Part shown: piece after piece, positions 1 through 6,979 of the stretch
How the letters are laid out: each line of letters begins with the position of its first letter
Position numbering within the stretch: position 1 is the stretch's first letter
Source of the DNA: Streptomyces sp. SCUT-3
GTDB lineage: Bacteria > Actinomycetota > Actinomycetes > Streptomycetales > Streptomycetaceae
Reading direction: 5' to 3'
NCBI RefSeq assembly: GCF_014083985.1
Contig: NZ_CP046907.1
Location: forward strand, 5,714,501 to 5,778,500
Length of the DNA: 64,000 nucleotides
The notes under the pieces: model-generated
Database searches by the model: none
The model's input: only the letters and a program-made list of their open reading frames with translations
Told to the model about the DNA's origin: nothing
Program-made: the position numbers and the translations under genes

Positions 1-1453
1 GCGCCACCGGCAGGTCCACCCGCACCAGGTCCCCGGCCAGGACCAGCCGGGGGCGTGGGGTGCGGATGCCGGGGCGGGAGGCGAAGCCCCTCACGGGGAA
101 CAGCGGGCAGTCCGCCCGCCACTCGTGGCGGGCGTCCACCACACGGGCCTGCCGGGTCTCGGGGTAGATCCGGTGCAACTGCTCCAGGGCCTCCCGCTGC
201 ACGGCGGCCCGGTCGGCCCCGGGCGCCACGGCGTAGGCGTGCAGTTCGACCACCGAGCCGCCGGTGCGGGACGCCCACCGGGCGGCCTCGCCCTCCCACC
301 GCTCCAGCACGCTCACGTTGTCCAGCGGCCCGTAGCCGCTCGTGCCCAGGAAACCGGCCCGCCGCCGGTCCACCGGGCGGTCCAGCCACAGCCGCGACAC
401 CAGGAAGGGCGGGGCGGTGCGCAGGGCGGCGATCCGCTCGTGCCAGGGCTCGTCGCCCAGGCCCGGGGAGCGTGCGGCCAGGGAGCGCAGGCCGTCGGTG
501 TCCAGGGCGAGGACCACCGCGTCGCAGGCGTCCGAGCTCCCTGCGCACTCCACGGTGAACCCGCCGTCGCCCCGGGGGACGACGCGGTCCACGGCGGCCC
601 CGGTGCGCACCTCGGCGCCGGCCTTGCGCAGGTGGAGCTCCAGCGGGTCCCACAGGGCGGCCGGGAACGGCTCGTCCGGCACGTCGAACAGCAGGCCCTC
701 GGAGGAGCCCAGGAAGTAGATGTGGAACATCAGCGCCAGCTCGGCCGCGGACAGCTCCCGCGGGTCGGCGAAGAAACTGCGGGAGAAGACCCCGAAGGCC
801 AGGTGGCGTGCGGCTTCGGGGAAGCGGACCGCGGCCAGGTAGTCCTCGGCGCTGGTGCCGTCCAGCCGCTCGTAGACCTGCGGAACCCGCACGTCCATCA
901 GGTGCAGCGCGGGGCGCGGGTTCATCCGGGCCAGGCCGGACCAGGTGAAGGTGGGGCTGAGGGCGACGAACCCCAGGGCGCTCCACGGCGGGGTGCGCGG
1001 GACCTTCGCGAAGCTGTCCCGGTCGCCCCGGGAGTGCCGCAGCGGATAGTCCGGCAGGCCCTTGAGCATGCCCAGGGCGGGGTCGATCCGGCCCAGCAGT
1101 GCGCGCAGGTTGTAGTACTGCCGGAAAAAGGCGTGGAAGCCTCGGCTCATGGTCACCCGGGAGCCGTCGGCCAGCCGGGTGGGCCAGCCCGCCAGCCGGC
1201 CGCCCAGTTGCTCCTGCCGCTCGTACACGGTCACCCGCACCCCCCGCTCGGCGAGGACCGCCGCCGCCGCGAGCCCGGCGATCCCGCCGCCCACCACGGC
1301 CGTGTGCGGGGCCGGCCCGGTCACGCGCGCGGCGCCCCCGGCGGGCGCCAGCACCCTGGACCGCCGGTCCCGCCCGCCCGGCGGTACCCCGGGCGGCACT
1401 CCCGGCGGCACGCCCTGCCCCGGCCGCCCGAACCCCTCCGGTGCGCCGCTCAC
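1..1453 (-). CDS. crtU: Carotene desaturase/methyltransferase CrtU, C-terminus beyond the window
   Basis: FAD-dependent enzyme of the phytoene-desaturase superfamily. In Streptomyces CrtU converts the rings of beta-carotene to aromatic ends, giving isorenieratene. About 484 residues are visible and the frame is open to the left edge. A Rossmann FAD motif VVGGGIAGLAAAAVLAERG lies near residue 55, after a Pro/Gly-rich leader, followed by YERQEQLGGR and SRGFHAFFRQYYNLR. The last visible stretch, LVLAGDLVRVDLPVA, is the C-terminal FAD-contact segment of the family. The GTG start at 1453 overlaps the stop of the preceding small gene as GTGA, so it is translationally coupled to crtY. Confidence in family is high; the product is inferred from the crtY neighbourhood. 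Confidence 0.85.
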   Translation of the reverse strand, partial: MSGAPEGFGRPGQGVPPGVPPGVPPGGRDRRSRVLAPAGGAARVTGPAPHTAVVGGGIAGLAAAAVLAERGVRVTVYERQEQLGGRLAGWPTRLADGSRVTMSRGFHAFFRQYYNLRALLGRIDPALGMLKGLPDYPLRHSRGDRDSFAKVPRTPPWSALGFVALSPTFTWSGLARMNPRPALHLMDVRVPQVYERLDGTSAEDYLAAVRFPEAARHLAFGVFSRSFFADPRELSAAELALMFHIYFLGSSEGLLFDVPDEPFPAALWDPLELHLRKAGAEVRTGAAVDRVVPRGDGGFTVECAGSSDACDAVVLALDTDGLRSLAARSPGLGDEPWHERIAALRTAPPFLVSRLWLDRPVDRRRAGFLGTSGYGPLDNVSVLERWEGEAARWASRTGGSVVELHAYAVAPGADRAAVQREALEQLHRIYPETRQARVVDARHEWRADCPLFPVRGFASRPGIRTPRPRLVLAGDLVRVDLPVA

Positions 1454-1653
1454 CGCTCTTCCCCGCCCGTGGCGCGGGCCGCGAGCGCGCGTCCGGCGCC
1501 GGGCAGGGCCGGGCGCCGCGCCGCCTGCCGCAGGCGCCGACGGTGGCCGGGGCCGGGGCCGGTTCCCGGCGTTCGGTGGCGGCCGGGGGCGGTCCGGCCG
1601 GGGGCGGCTCTGTCGGGCGCGGCGGCCGGGGGGCCGTCGTACAGCGGTGTCAT
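1450..1653 (-). pseudogene. Small coupled frame between crtY and crtU, probable crtT methyltransferase remnant
   Basis: A 67-residue frame whose ATG overlaps the crtY stop (ATGA) and whose stop overlaps the crtU start (GTGA). In S. griseus the methyltransferase gene crtT occupies this place in crtY-crtT-crtU. The segment GHRRRLRQAARRPALPGAGR resembles the N-terminal part of actinomycete CrtT-like methyltransferases just before the SAM-binding glycine motif, but that motif (DxGxGxG) and the rest of the domain are absent. I infer an internal deletion that kept the reading frame and the coupling. It could instead be an unrelated small protein; similarity was judged by eye only. Confidence 0.45.
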
Positions 1654-2867
1654 CGTGGGGGGACTCCTGCCCGTCCGGTGGTCGGTCCCGCGGGGGTGCG
1701 CCGCAGCAGCGGCAGCTCCGCGAGGGTGTGCAGCATCGGTGCCACCGGCGTGCTGAAGCCGATGGCGGCCTCCTCCCGCGGACCGGACGCCCCGTCGAGG
1801 AAGCGCAGCAGCCGGGGGAGCGGATTGTTGCGGAAGAGCCGTTCGAAGTAGGCCGCGCCCTCCACCCGGCCGGTGTCCAGGGCGCGCAGCAGCACCGCGT
1901 CCATCACCCGGTGCCGCAGGCGGTGCGGTCGCGGCGGGACGGGGACGCGGCCCGCGAGGCAGGCGGCCTCGATCGCGGCGGCCTGCCGCTGGACGGCGGA
2001 GAAGGTGTAGCCGGTGGACGGGCGCGTCGCCCCGCCGGCCGAGCCGATGCGGAAGACGTGCCGTCCGGCCCGGCGCGGGAAGGCGCCGTCCGTCATCGGG
2101 ACGACGCCCTGCTCGGTGCCGGTCACCGAGAACGGCCCCAGGCCGAGGACCTCGCCGGTGTAGTGCGCCAGCGCGGCCTCGTACTCGTGCTCCTCCAGCG
2201 GGGCGCGGGAGAACTCGGTGTACTCCACGAGCGCCTCGCGCGCGCTCCACGGCAGGACGTAGCCGAAGGAGAGCCCGTGCGCCGGCCGGGGGGTGCGGAA
2301 GTCCATCAGGGTGGCCGCGCCGGGGTCGAACGCGTCGTGCCCGGTGCGGACGAACCAGCCGCGGAAGTGCTGCAGCAAGGTGGTGCGGGCGGGCGGCAGC
2401 GCGGGCAGGGGGCGCGAGTCGAAGACCCACCGGGAGCGCAGGGACACCGCCCCGCCCCCGGGTGCGAGCCCGTGCACCGCCGCGCCGCCTGGGAGGTCCT
2501 CCACCGAGGTGACCGCGGCCGTCACCCGGCGCAGCCGGGGCCGCCCGGCGAACCACGACCCCAGCAGCTCCTCGAAGCGGTCGGAGCGGAGCATCTTGTA
2601 GCGGAACGGCGCCGGGTCGCCCTCCACGACGGTGCCGTCCGCGGCGACCACCCGCAGCCGCCGCCAGACCGCGGAGGCCGCCTCGTCGTAGGCGCCGCCC
2701 TCCGGTTCCCAGAAGCACCAGGTTCGCGGCCCGGGGCCCGTGGAGGGGCCCGGGTCCACGAGGGCGACGGAGGGGGCGGCGGGGCCGTGCGCCGGATCGG
2801 TCAGCCGGGCGGCGAGCGACAGGCCGGCCGCGCCGGCGCCGACGATCGCGACATCCACCTCGTTCAT
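1650..2867 (-). CDS. crtY: Lycopene beta-cyclase CrtY
   Basis: 405-residue flavoprotein that cyclises both ends of lycopene to beta-carotene. The start is the ATG of MNEVDVAIVGAGAAGLSLAA, which places the dinucleotide-binding motif at residues 5-17, as usual in CrtY. Further family landmarks are YKMLRSDRFEELLGSW in the N-terminal half, a central MDFR, FGYVLPWS, and GGATRPSTGYTFSAVQRQA near residue 280. The length matches the roughly 400 residues of Streptomyces CrtY. It is the first gene of a coupled unit crtY-(crtT remnant)-crtU. A GTAGGGG stretch lies before the start. No dedicated promoter is recognised in the 98 bases up to DUF5133. Confidence 0.93.
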   Translation of the reverse strand: MNEVDVAIVGAGAAGLSLAARLTDPAHGPAAPSVALVDPGPSTGPGPRTWCFWEPEGGAYDEAASAVWRRLRVVAADGTVVEGDPAPFRYKMLRSDRFEELLGSWFAGRPRLRRVTAAVTSVEDLPGGAAVHGLAPGGGAVSLRSRWVFDSRPLPALPPARTTLLQHFRGWFVRTGHDAFDPGAATLMDFRTPRPAHGLSFGYVLPWSAREALVEYTEFSRAPLEEHEYEAALAHYTGEVLGLGPFSVTGTEQGVVPMTDGAFPRRAGRHVFRIGSAGGATRPSTGYTFSAVQRQAAAIEAACLAGRVPVPPRPHRLRHRVMDAVLLRALDTGRVEGAAYFERLFRNNPLPRLLRFLDGASGPREEAAIGFSTPVAPMLHTLAELPLLRRTPAGPTTGRAGVPPR

Positions 2868-2965
2868 CCACGGACCCCTACCCGGTGGGGGGTGCCCGGT
2901 AGCGGCGCGGCACCCGGATGGCCTCTTCGCGTCCGCCCGGCGCGCACCGCGGCCCCCGGTGCCGG

Positions 2966-3223
2966 TCAGGCCGCGGGGCTCCGCCGGACGGCCGGGGCGC
3001 CCGGGCGGTCGGCCGTGGCGCCGGCGAGCTCGGGCGCGGCGGCCAGGTGCTTGCGCGCCGCCGCCAGGGCGCTCTCGACGTCCCGGGTGCCGGTGGCCAC
3101 GCACAGGGTGTAGGCGGTGTCCTCCCGCTCGCGCAGCGCCTGGGGCGTGGTCGCGGTCGCGTTCGCGACGGCTTCCCAGCGGGCCAGCAGCTGCTTCAGG
3201 ACGAGGGGGTGGGGGGTGAGCAC
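2966..3223 (-). CDS. DUF5133 family small protein
   Basis: 85-residue soluble protein, MLTPHPLVLKQLLARWEAV..., containing the DTAYTLCVATGTRDVESAL segment diagnostic of DUF5133, a streptomycete-specific family of about 80 residues with no established biochemical role. It is predicted mostly helical with an Ala-rich C-terminal end. It lies upstream of crtY in the same direction with a 98-base gap, so co-transcription is possible but not shown. DUF5133 genes in Streptomyces are often found near stress or developmental genes, which fits the region but is weak evidence. Confidence 0.75.
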   Translation of the reverse strand: MLTPHPLVLKQLLARWEAVANATATTPQALREREDTAYTLCVATGTRDVESALAAARKHLAAAPELAGATADRPGAPAVRRSPAA

Positions 3224-3311
3224 AGGGGGCCTCCAGGGACCGGCGACAGGGACTGATCGTCCTCATGCCCCGCCGACGGCCCGTCACACCGGGCCCCTAC
3301 GGTGCCGTTCG

Positions 3312-4742
3312 TCACGGGGGGAGGGTGTCCCCGCCCCCGCTCCGGGCCAGTTCGGACCTGCGGTAGGAGTAGGTGAAGTAGATGACGAGGCCGATCACGA
3401 ACCACACCACGAACCGCGCCCAGGTCTGCCACTGCAGGAACGTGATCAGCCACAGCGAGAACAGCGCGCCGAGCGCGGGCACCACCGGCATCCCGGGGCA
3501 GCGGAAGGTGCGCGGCAGGTCCGGCTGCCTGTACCGCAGCACGATCACCGCGGTGCACACGACCACGAAGGCCAGCAGGATGCCGATGTTGGTCAGCTCC
3601 GCGGCCTCGGCGATCGGCAGGAAGCCCGCGATCGCGGCGGAGGAGAAGCCGACGATCCAGGTCACGCGCGTGGGCACGTGGCGCCTCGGGTGGGTCTTGG
3701 CGAACCACTTCGGCAGCAGCCCGTCCCGGCTCATCGCGAACCACACCCGGGTCACGCCCAGCATGAAGGTGAACATCACCGTGAGGATGCCGATGATCGC
3801 GCCGACCGCGATCACGTCCGCGAGCCCGGTCAGCCCCACGGACTCGAACGCGGAGGAGAAGCCGCTCTCCCGGTCGATGTCCCGGTAGTTCTGCATGCCG
3901 GTCAGCACCAGGCAGGCCACCACGTACAGCAGCATGGAGACGGCCAGCGAGTACAGGATCGCCCTGGGCATGTGGCGCTGCGCGTCCTTGGACTCCTCGG
4001 CCGCGGTGCTCATCGCGTCGTAGCCGAAGACCGCGAAGAAGACCGTGGCCGCCCCGGTCAGCGCGCCGCCCACCCCGAAGGGGAAGAAGGGCGTGTAGTT
4101 GGCGGTGTCGACGTGGAACGCGCCCACGCCGATCACCAGGAGCACCACCGCGACCTTCAGGCCGACCACGACGGTCTCGAAGCGGGCGGCGTTCTTGATG
4201 CCCAGGGTCAGCAGGTAGGCGATCAGCAGGCACAGCAGCGCGGCGAACAGGTCGACCCGGTGCCCCGGCCCGCTGCCCGGGGCGCCCAGCATCCACGCCG
4301 GCAGGTCCAGCCCCACCGAGCCCAGGAGGAAGGAGAAGTACCCGGAGATGCCGATGGCGACGACGGCCACGATGGCGGTGTACTCCAGCAGCAGGTCCCA
4401 GCCGATGAACCAGCCCGCCAGTTCGCCGAGCACCACGTACCCGTAGGTGTAGGCGGACCCGGCCCTCGGGATCAGGCCCGCGAACTCCGCGTAGGAGAAG
4501 GCGGCCGCCGCGCTCGCCACGCCCGCGATCAGGAACGAGAGCAGCACGGCGGGTCCGGCGATGCCGTTGGCGACCGCCCCGGCCAGGGTGAAGATGCCGG
4601 CGCCGATGATGCCGCCCACGCCGATGGCCGTGAGCTGCCACAGCCCCAGGGAGCGGGTGAGCCGTTCGCTCTCGCCGCCCTCCTCGATCTGTTCGACCGG
4701 TTTGCGTCGCAGGACGCCCCGGCCCGTTTCCGACACTGCCAT
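3312..4742 (-). CDS. APC-family amino-acid permease (cationic amino-acid transporter type)
   Basis: 476-residue polytopic membrane protein with about 12 to 13 hydrophobic segments. The N-terminal helix carries TAIGVGGIIGAGIFTLAG, the unwound substrate-binding helix of the APC superfamily; FxGYDAMSTAAEESKDAQR near residue 240 is the conserved intracellular motif of the cationic amino-acid transporter (CAT/YfnA) branch. It probably imports a cationic or small neutral amino acid with protons. The ATG at 4742 follows a GGAGGG-like ribosome site (GCGGGAGGGCACGCC). It is transcribed divergently from the CBS-BON gene across a 342-base spacer containing a DosR-like palindrome. Confidence 0.9.
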   Translation of the reverse strand: MAVSETGRGVLRRKPVEQIEEGGESERLTRSLGLWQLTAIGVGGIIGAGIFTLAGAVANGIAGPAVLLSFLIAGVASAAAAFSYAEFAGLIPRAGSAYTYGYVVLGELAGWFIGWDLLLEYTAIVAVVAIGISGYFSFLLGSVGLDLPAWMLGAPGSGPGHRVDLFAALLCLLIAYLLTLGIKNAARFETVVVGLKVAVVLLVIGVGAFHVDTANYTPFFPFGVGGALTGAATVFFAVFGYDAMSTAAEESKDAQRHMPRAILYSLAVSMLLYVVACLVLTGMQNYRDIDRESGFSSAFESVGLTGLADVIAVGAIIGILTVMFTFMLGVTRVWFAMSRDGLLPKWFAKTHPRRHVPTRVTWIVGFSSAAIAGFLPIAEAAELTNIGILLAFVVVCTAVIVLRYRQPDLPRTFRCPGMPVVPALGALFSLWLITFLQWQTWARFVVWFVIGLVIYFTYSYRRSELARSGGGDTLPP

Positions 4743-4938
4743 GGCGTGCCCTCCCGCAGGCTCCGTCCCGCCGGCCGGCGGGTGCGGCCGGAAAGCCCGG
4801 CGCCGTCCGCTCCTCAGTCTCACCCCGGCCGTTGCGCGCGTCCACCGCGCTGCGGTACGCCTCCCGGCCGCCGCTTCCCGGACGGGACGGGCCTGCGGGG
4901 AGGCGTCGGCGCCCGGGGCTCCCCGCAGTTTCGCGAAA

Positions 4939-4952
4939 GGGACCAAAGGCCC
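4939..4952. promoter_or_regulatory. DosR-like palindrome GGGACCAAAGGCCC
   Basis: Fits GGGNC-N4-GNCCC, close to the M. tuberculosis DosR box. It lies 133 bases upstream of the CBS-BON start within the 342-base divergent spacer 4743-5084. A second G/C-rich half-site pair follows at about 4957-4973. Nothing else gene-like is visible in this spacer. Function as an operator is inferred. Confidence 0.45.
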
Positions 4953-5084
4953 ATGCGGGGCCACCGAGGGGCCCTGGCGGAACCGGTCCCGGCCGCCCAC
5001 CGTGGGACGCGGGGACGACCCGCCGACGGGCCCCGCACGGCGTGCGGCGGCCCTCGGGCCCGCGCGCCGGAAGGGGACCGGGAG

Positions 5085-5816
5085 ATGATGCGGCACCGCC
5101 TGGTCGGGGAACTGATGACCCCGGCCGCCGTGAGCGTGCAGCGGGGCACGACCTTCAAGGAGATCGTCCGGCTGCTGGACGAGTACGACATCACCGCCGT
5201 CCCGGTCGTCGACGGCGAGGGCCGGCCGGTGGGCGTGGTCTCCGAGGCCGACCTGCTGCGCAAGCAGGCCGGCCGCACCGGGGCGCTGGGCCGCCTGTCC
5301 GCACCGCGCCTGCCGCCCGGCGAGCAGGAGAAGGTGGACGCCGGCACGGCGGAGGGGCTGATGAGCAGCCCGGCGGTGTGCGCCCGGCCCGGCTGGACCC
5401 TCGTCCAGGCGGCCCGGGTGATGAACAGGCACCGGATCAAGCGCCTCCCGGTCGTCGACGGGACCGGCCGGCTCCTCGGGATCGTCAGCCGCGGCGACCT
5501 GCTGCAGGTCTTCCTGCGCCGCGACCGGGCGATCACCGAGGAGATCGTCGAGGACGTCCTGGTCAGGACGCTGGGCCTGAGGCCGTCCGCCGTCGGGGTG
5601 GAGACCACCGAGGGCCGGGTCGTCCTCAGCGGCACGGTCGACCGCAGGAGTACCGTCCCGGTCCTGGTGCGGCTGTGCCAGGGGGTGGACGGCGTGGTGG
5701 ACGTCGAGCCCCGCCTGGCCTGGGCGGTCGACGACACGGGGGAGGAGCACGCCCCCTCCGGCGGTGCGGGCCCCGGGACGGGGACCGGGCGGCGCGCCGG
5801 GACGGGCGCGGGATGA
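5085..5816 (+). CDS. CBS-CBS-BON domain protein
   Basis: 243-residue soluble protein. A tandem CBS (Bateman) pair covers about residues 8-60 and 93-145, each with the pattern TAVPVVDGEGRPVGVVSEADLL / KRLPVVDGTGRLLGIVSRGDLL (read separately), and a BON domain occupies about 155-215. CBS pairs bind adenine nucleotides and usually sense energy charge; BON domains are lipid- or protein-binding modules. Two adjacent ATGs (5085, 5088) follow GGAAGGGGACCGGG; the first is used here. CBS proteins of this kind are DosR-regulon members in mycobacteria (Rv2626c is a two-CBS protein), which fits the palindrome upstream. The C-terminal 25 residues are Gly-rich and probably disordered. Confidence 0.88.
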   Translation: MMRHRLVGELMTPAAVSVQRGTTFKEIVRLLDEYDITAVPVVDGEGRPVGVVSEADLLRKQAGRTGALGRLSAPRLPPGEQEKVDAGTAEGLMSSPAVCARPGWTLVQAARVMNRHRIKRLPVVDGTGRLLGIVSRGDLLQVFLRRDRAITEEIVEDVLVRTLGLRPSAVGVETTEGRVVLSGTVDRRSTVPVLVRLCQGVDGVVDVEPRLAWAVDDTGEEHAPSGGAGPGTGTGRRAGTGAG

Positions 5817-5902
5817 CCCCCGCAGGGTCCGCCGGGAGGCGGGCCCTGCGGGACCGGTGGAGGGTGCGGGCGTCTGCCGGTGCCGGTGGGCGCGGGGGTC
5901 CG

Positions 5903-6465
5903 TCAGCGACGGCGGCCCGCGGGCGGTTGGGGGCCCCGGGGCAGGCTCCGGGCGATCCCGGCGGCCCAGTCCTCGATCTCCGGCCAGTTGCGGAAGTCGC
6001 CGTAGCGGCCGTGCCCGGCCCACCGCAGGAGCCGGCCCGCGGGGCTGAGCTGCCCGGGCATCACGACCCCGGGGAAGAAGCGGTGGTCGCGCACGGGGAC
6101 GCCTCCGCGCGGGCCGGAGGCGCACCCGGTGCCTTCGGTGCCTTGCCGCCCGTGCCGCCGCGGGCGCCGCCGCGGGTGTCGAGCCGGCCGCCCCGCACGC
6201 GGGCCGTCCCGACGCTGAACAGCCACACCGGGCGCCCGGCGAGCACGGCGCGGTTGCGCCGCACGAACCGCGAGCCCTCCTGCAGCCAGCGCCGGCGGCG
6301 GACCGCGCTGCCCAGCACGAAGGCGTCGTAGCGGTCCGCGTCCCCGACCTCGGCCATGGGCCGGGCCTCGGCCCGCACTCCCTCGTAGAGCAGGAGGGAC
6401 GCCACCCGCTCCGCGATCTGGCGGGTGGCCCCGTGCTCGCTCGCGTAACCGACCAGTACGAACAT
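5903..6465 (-). pseudogene. Flavodoxin-domain protein gene with an apparent frameshift
   Basis: The N-terminal part from the ATG at 6465 reads MFVLVGYASEHGATRQIAER...YDAFVLGSAV...VWLFSVGTA, a flavodoxin-like fold matching the intact paralogue at 18157-18690. This frame closes at 6061, but the expected C-terminal part (VRDHRFFPGVV...GRYGDFRNWPEIEDWA) continues in another frame to a stop at 5903. The shift lies between about 6090 and 6150, in a G/C-rich stretch. Either the gene is broken or there is a one-base sequencing error. The family is common beside universal stress proteins and resembles protoporphyrinogen-oxidase-like flavodoxins. A DosR-like palindrome lies 64 bases upstream. Confidence 0.7.
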
Positions 6466-6529
6466 CGCGTCGTCTCCCGCGGCCGTGCAGCCCGCTTCCA
6501 GCTTCCGGGCGGGGAAGGCCGCGGAACAG

Positions 6530-6543
6530 GGGCCGAACGTCCC
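6530..6543. promoter_or_regulatory. DosR-like palindrome GGGCCGAACGTCCC
   Basis: Fits GGGNC-N4-GNCCC; its reverse complement starts GGGACGTTCGGCCC and resembles the site at 4939. It lies in the 237-base divergent spacer, 64 bases from the flavodoxin-like start and 160 bases from the DUF1918 start, so it could serve either or both. Operator role inferred. Confidence 0.45.
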
Positions 6544-6702
6544 TGCCCGTCCCGGCGGTGGCGGGGGGCGGACCGGGGGTGTTTCCTGGAAGAGGCGCCG
6601 AGGACGGGCCGCGCGCAGCCGCCCGGCCCAGGCGGCCGGTGCGCGGGGCGCGTGGCAGCCCGAGGGCCGCCCGCCGCCGGGACCCGGCGGAAGGAGACGG
6701 TG

Positions 6703-6936
6703 ATGAGAGCGAGCGTCGGCGACCGCGTGATCGTGGAGAGCGCCGCCACGGGGCAGCCGCGGAGGGACGGGGAGATCGTCGCCCTCCACCACCCCGACGG
6801 CACCCCGCCGTACGACGTGCGCTGGTCCGACACCGGCAGGGTGACCGTGGTCTTCCCCGGCCCCGACGCGCACATCCACCACTTCGCCCACCACGGCGAT
6901 CCCGGTCCGGAGCAGCCCCCCGCCCCGCCGCGGTGA
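6703..6936 (+). CDS. DUF1918 domain protein
   Basis: 77-residue protein, MRASVGDRVIVES..., followed by the hallmark PPYDVRWSDTGRVTVVFPGPDA. DUF1918 is a small SH3-like beta-barrel family; its mycobacterial member Rv0569 belongs to the DosR regulon, but the biochemical function is not established. A strong Shine-Dalgarno GGAAGGAG lies 8 bases before the ATG. PEP synthase follows 43 bases downstream in the same direction, so the two are probably co-transcribed from the promoter near the palindrome at 6530. Confidence 0.85.
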   Translation: MRASVGDRVIVESAATGQPRRDGEIVALHHPDGTPPYDVRWSDTGRVTVVFPGPDAHIHHFAHHGDPGPEQPPAPPR

Positions 6937-6979
6937 GCGGGCCGCCGCGCCGCCGGTGACCGCCGGTCCGGGAGGCACC

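Noticed and set aside
3246-3265. CAGGGACTGATCGTCCTC upstream of DUF5133 as a DosR-like site
   Set aside because: Half-site spacing is off by one and the second half is incomplete.
3312-6875. Very long open frames on either strand, often over 500 residues, including one spanning permease to DUF1918
   Set aside because: High-GC DNA gives long stop-free shadows. Only frames with recognisable domains, G/C-rich third positions and sensible starts were kept.
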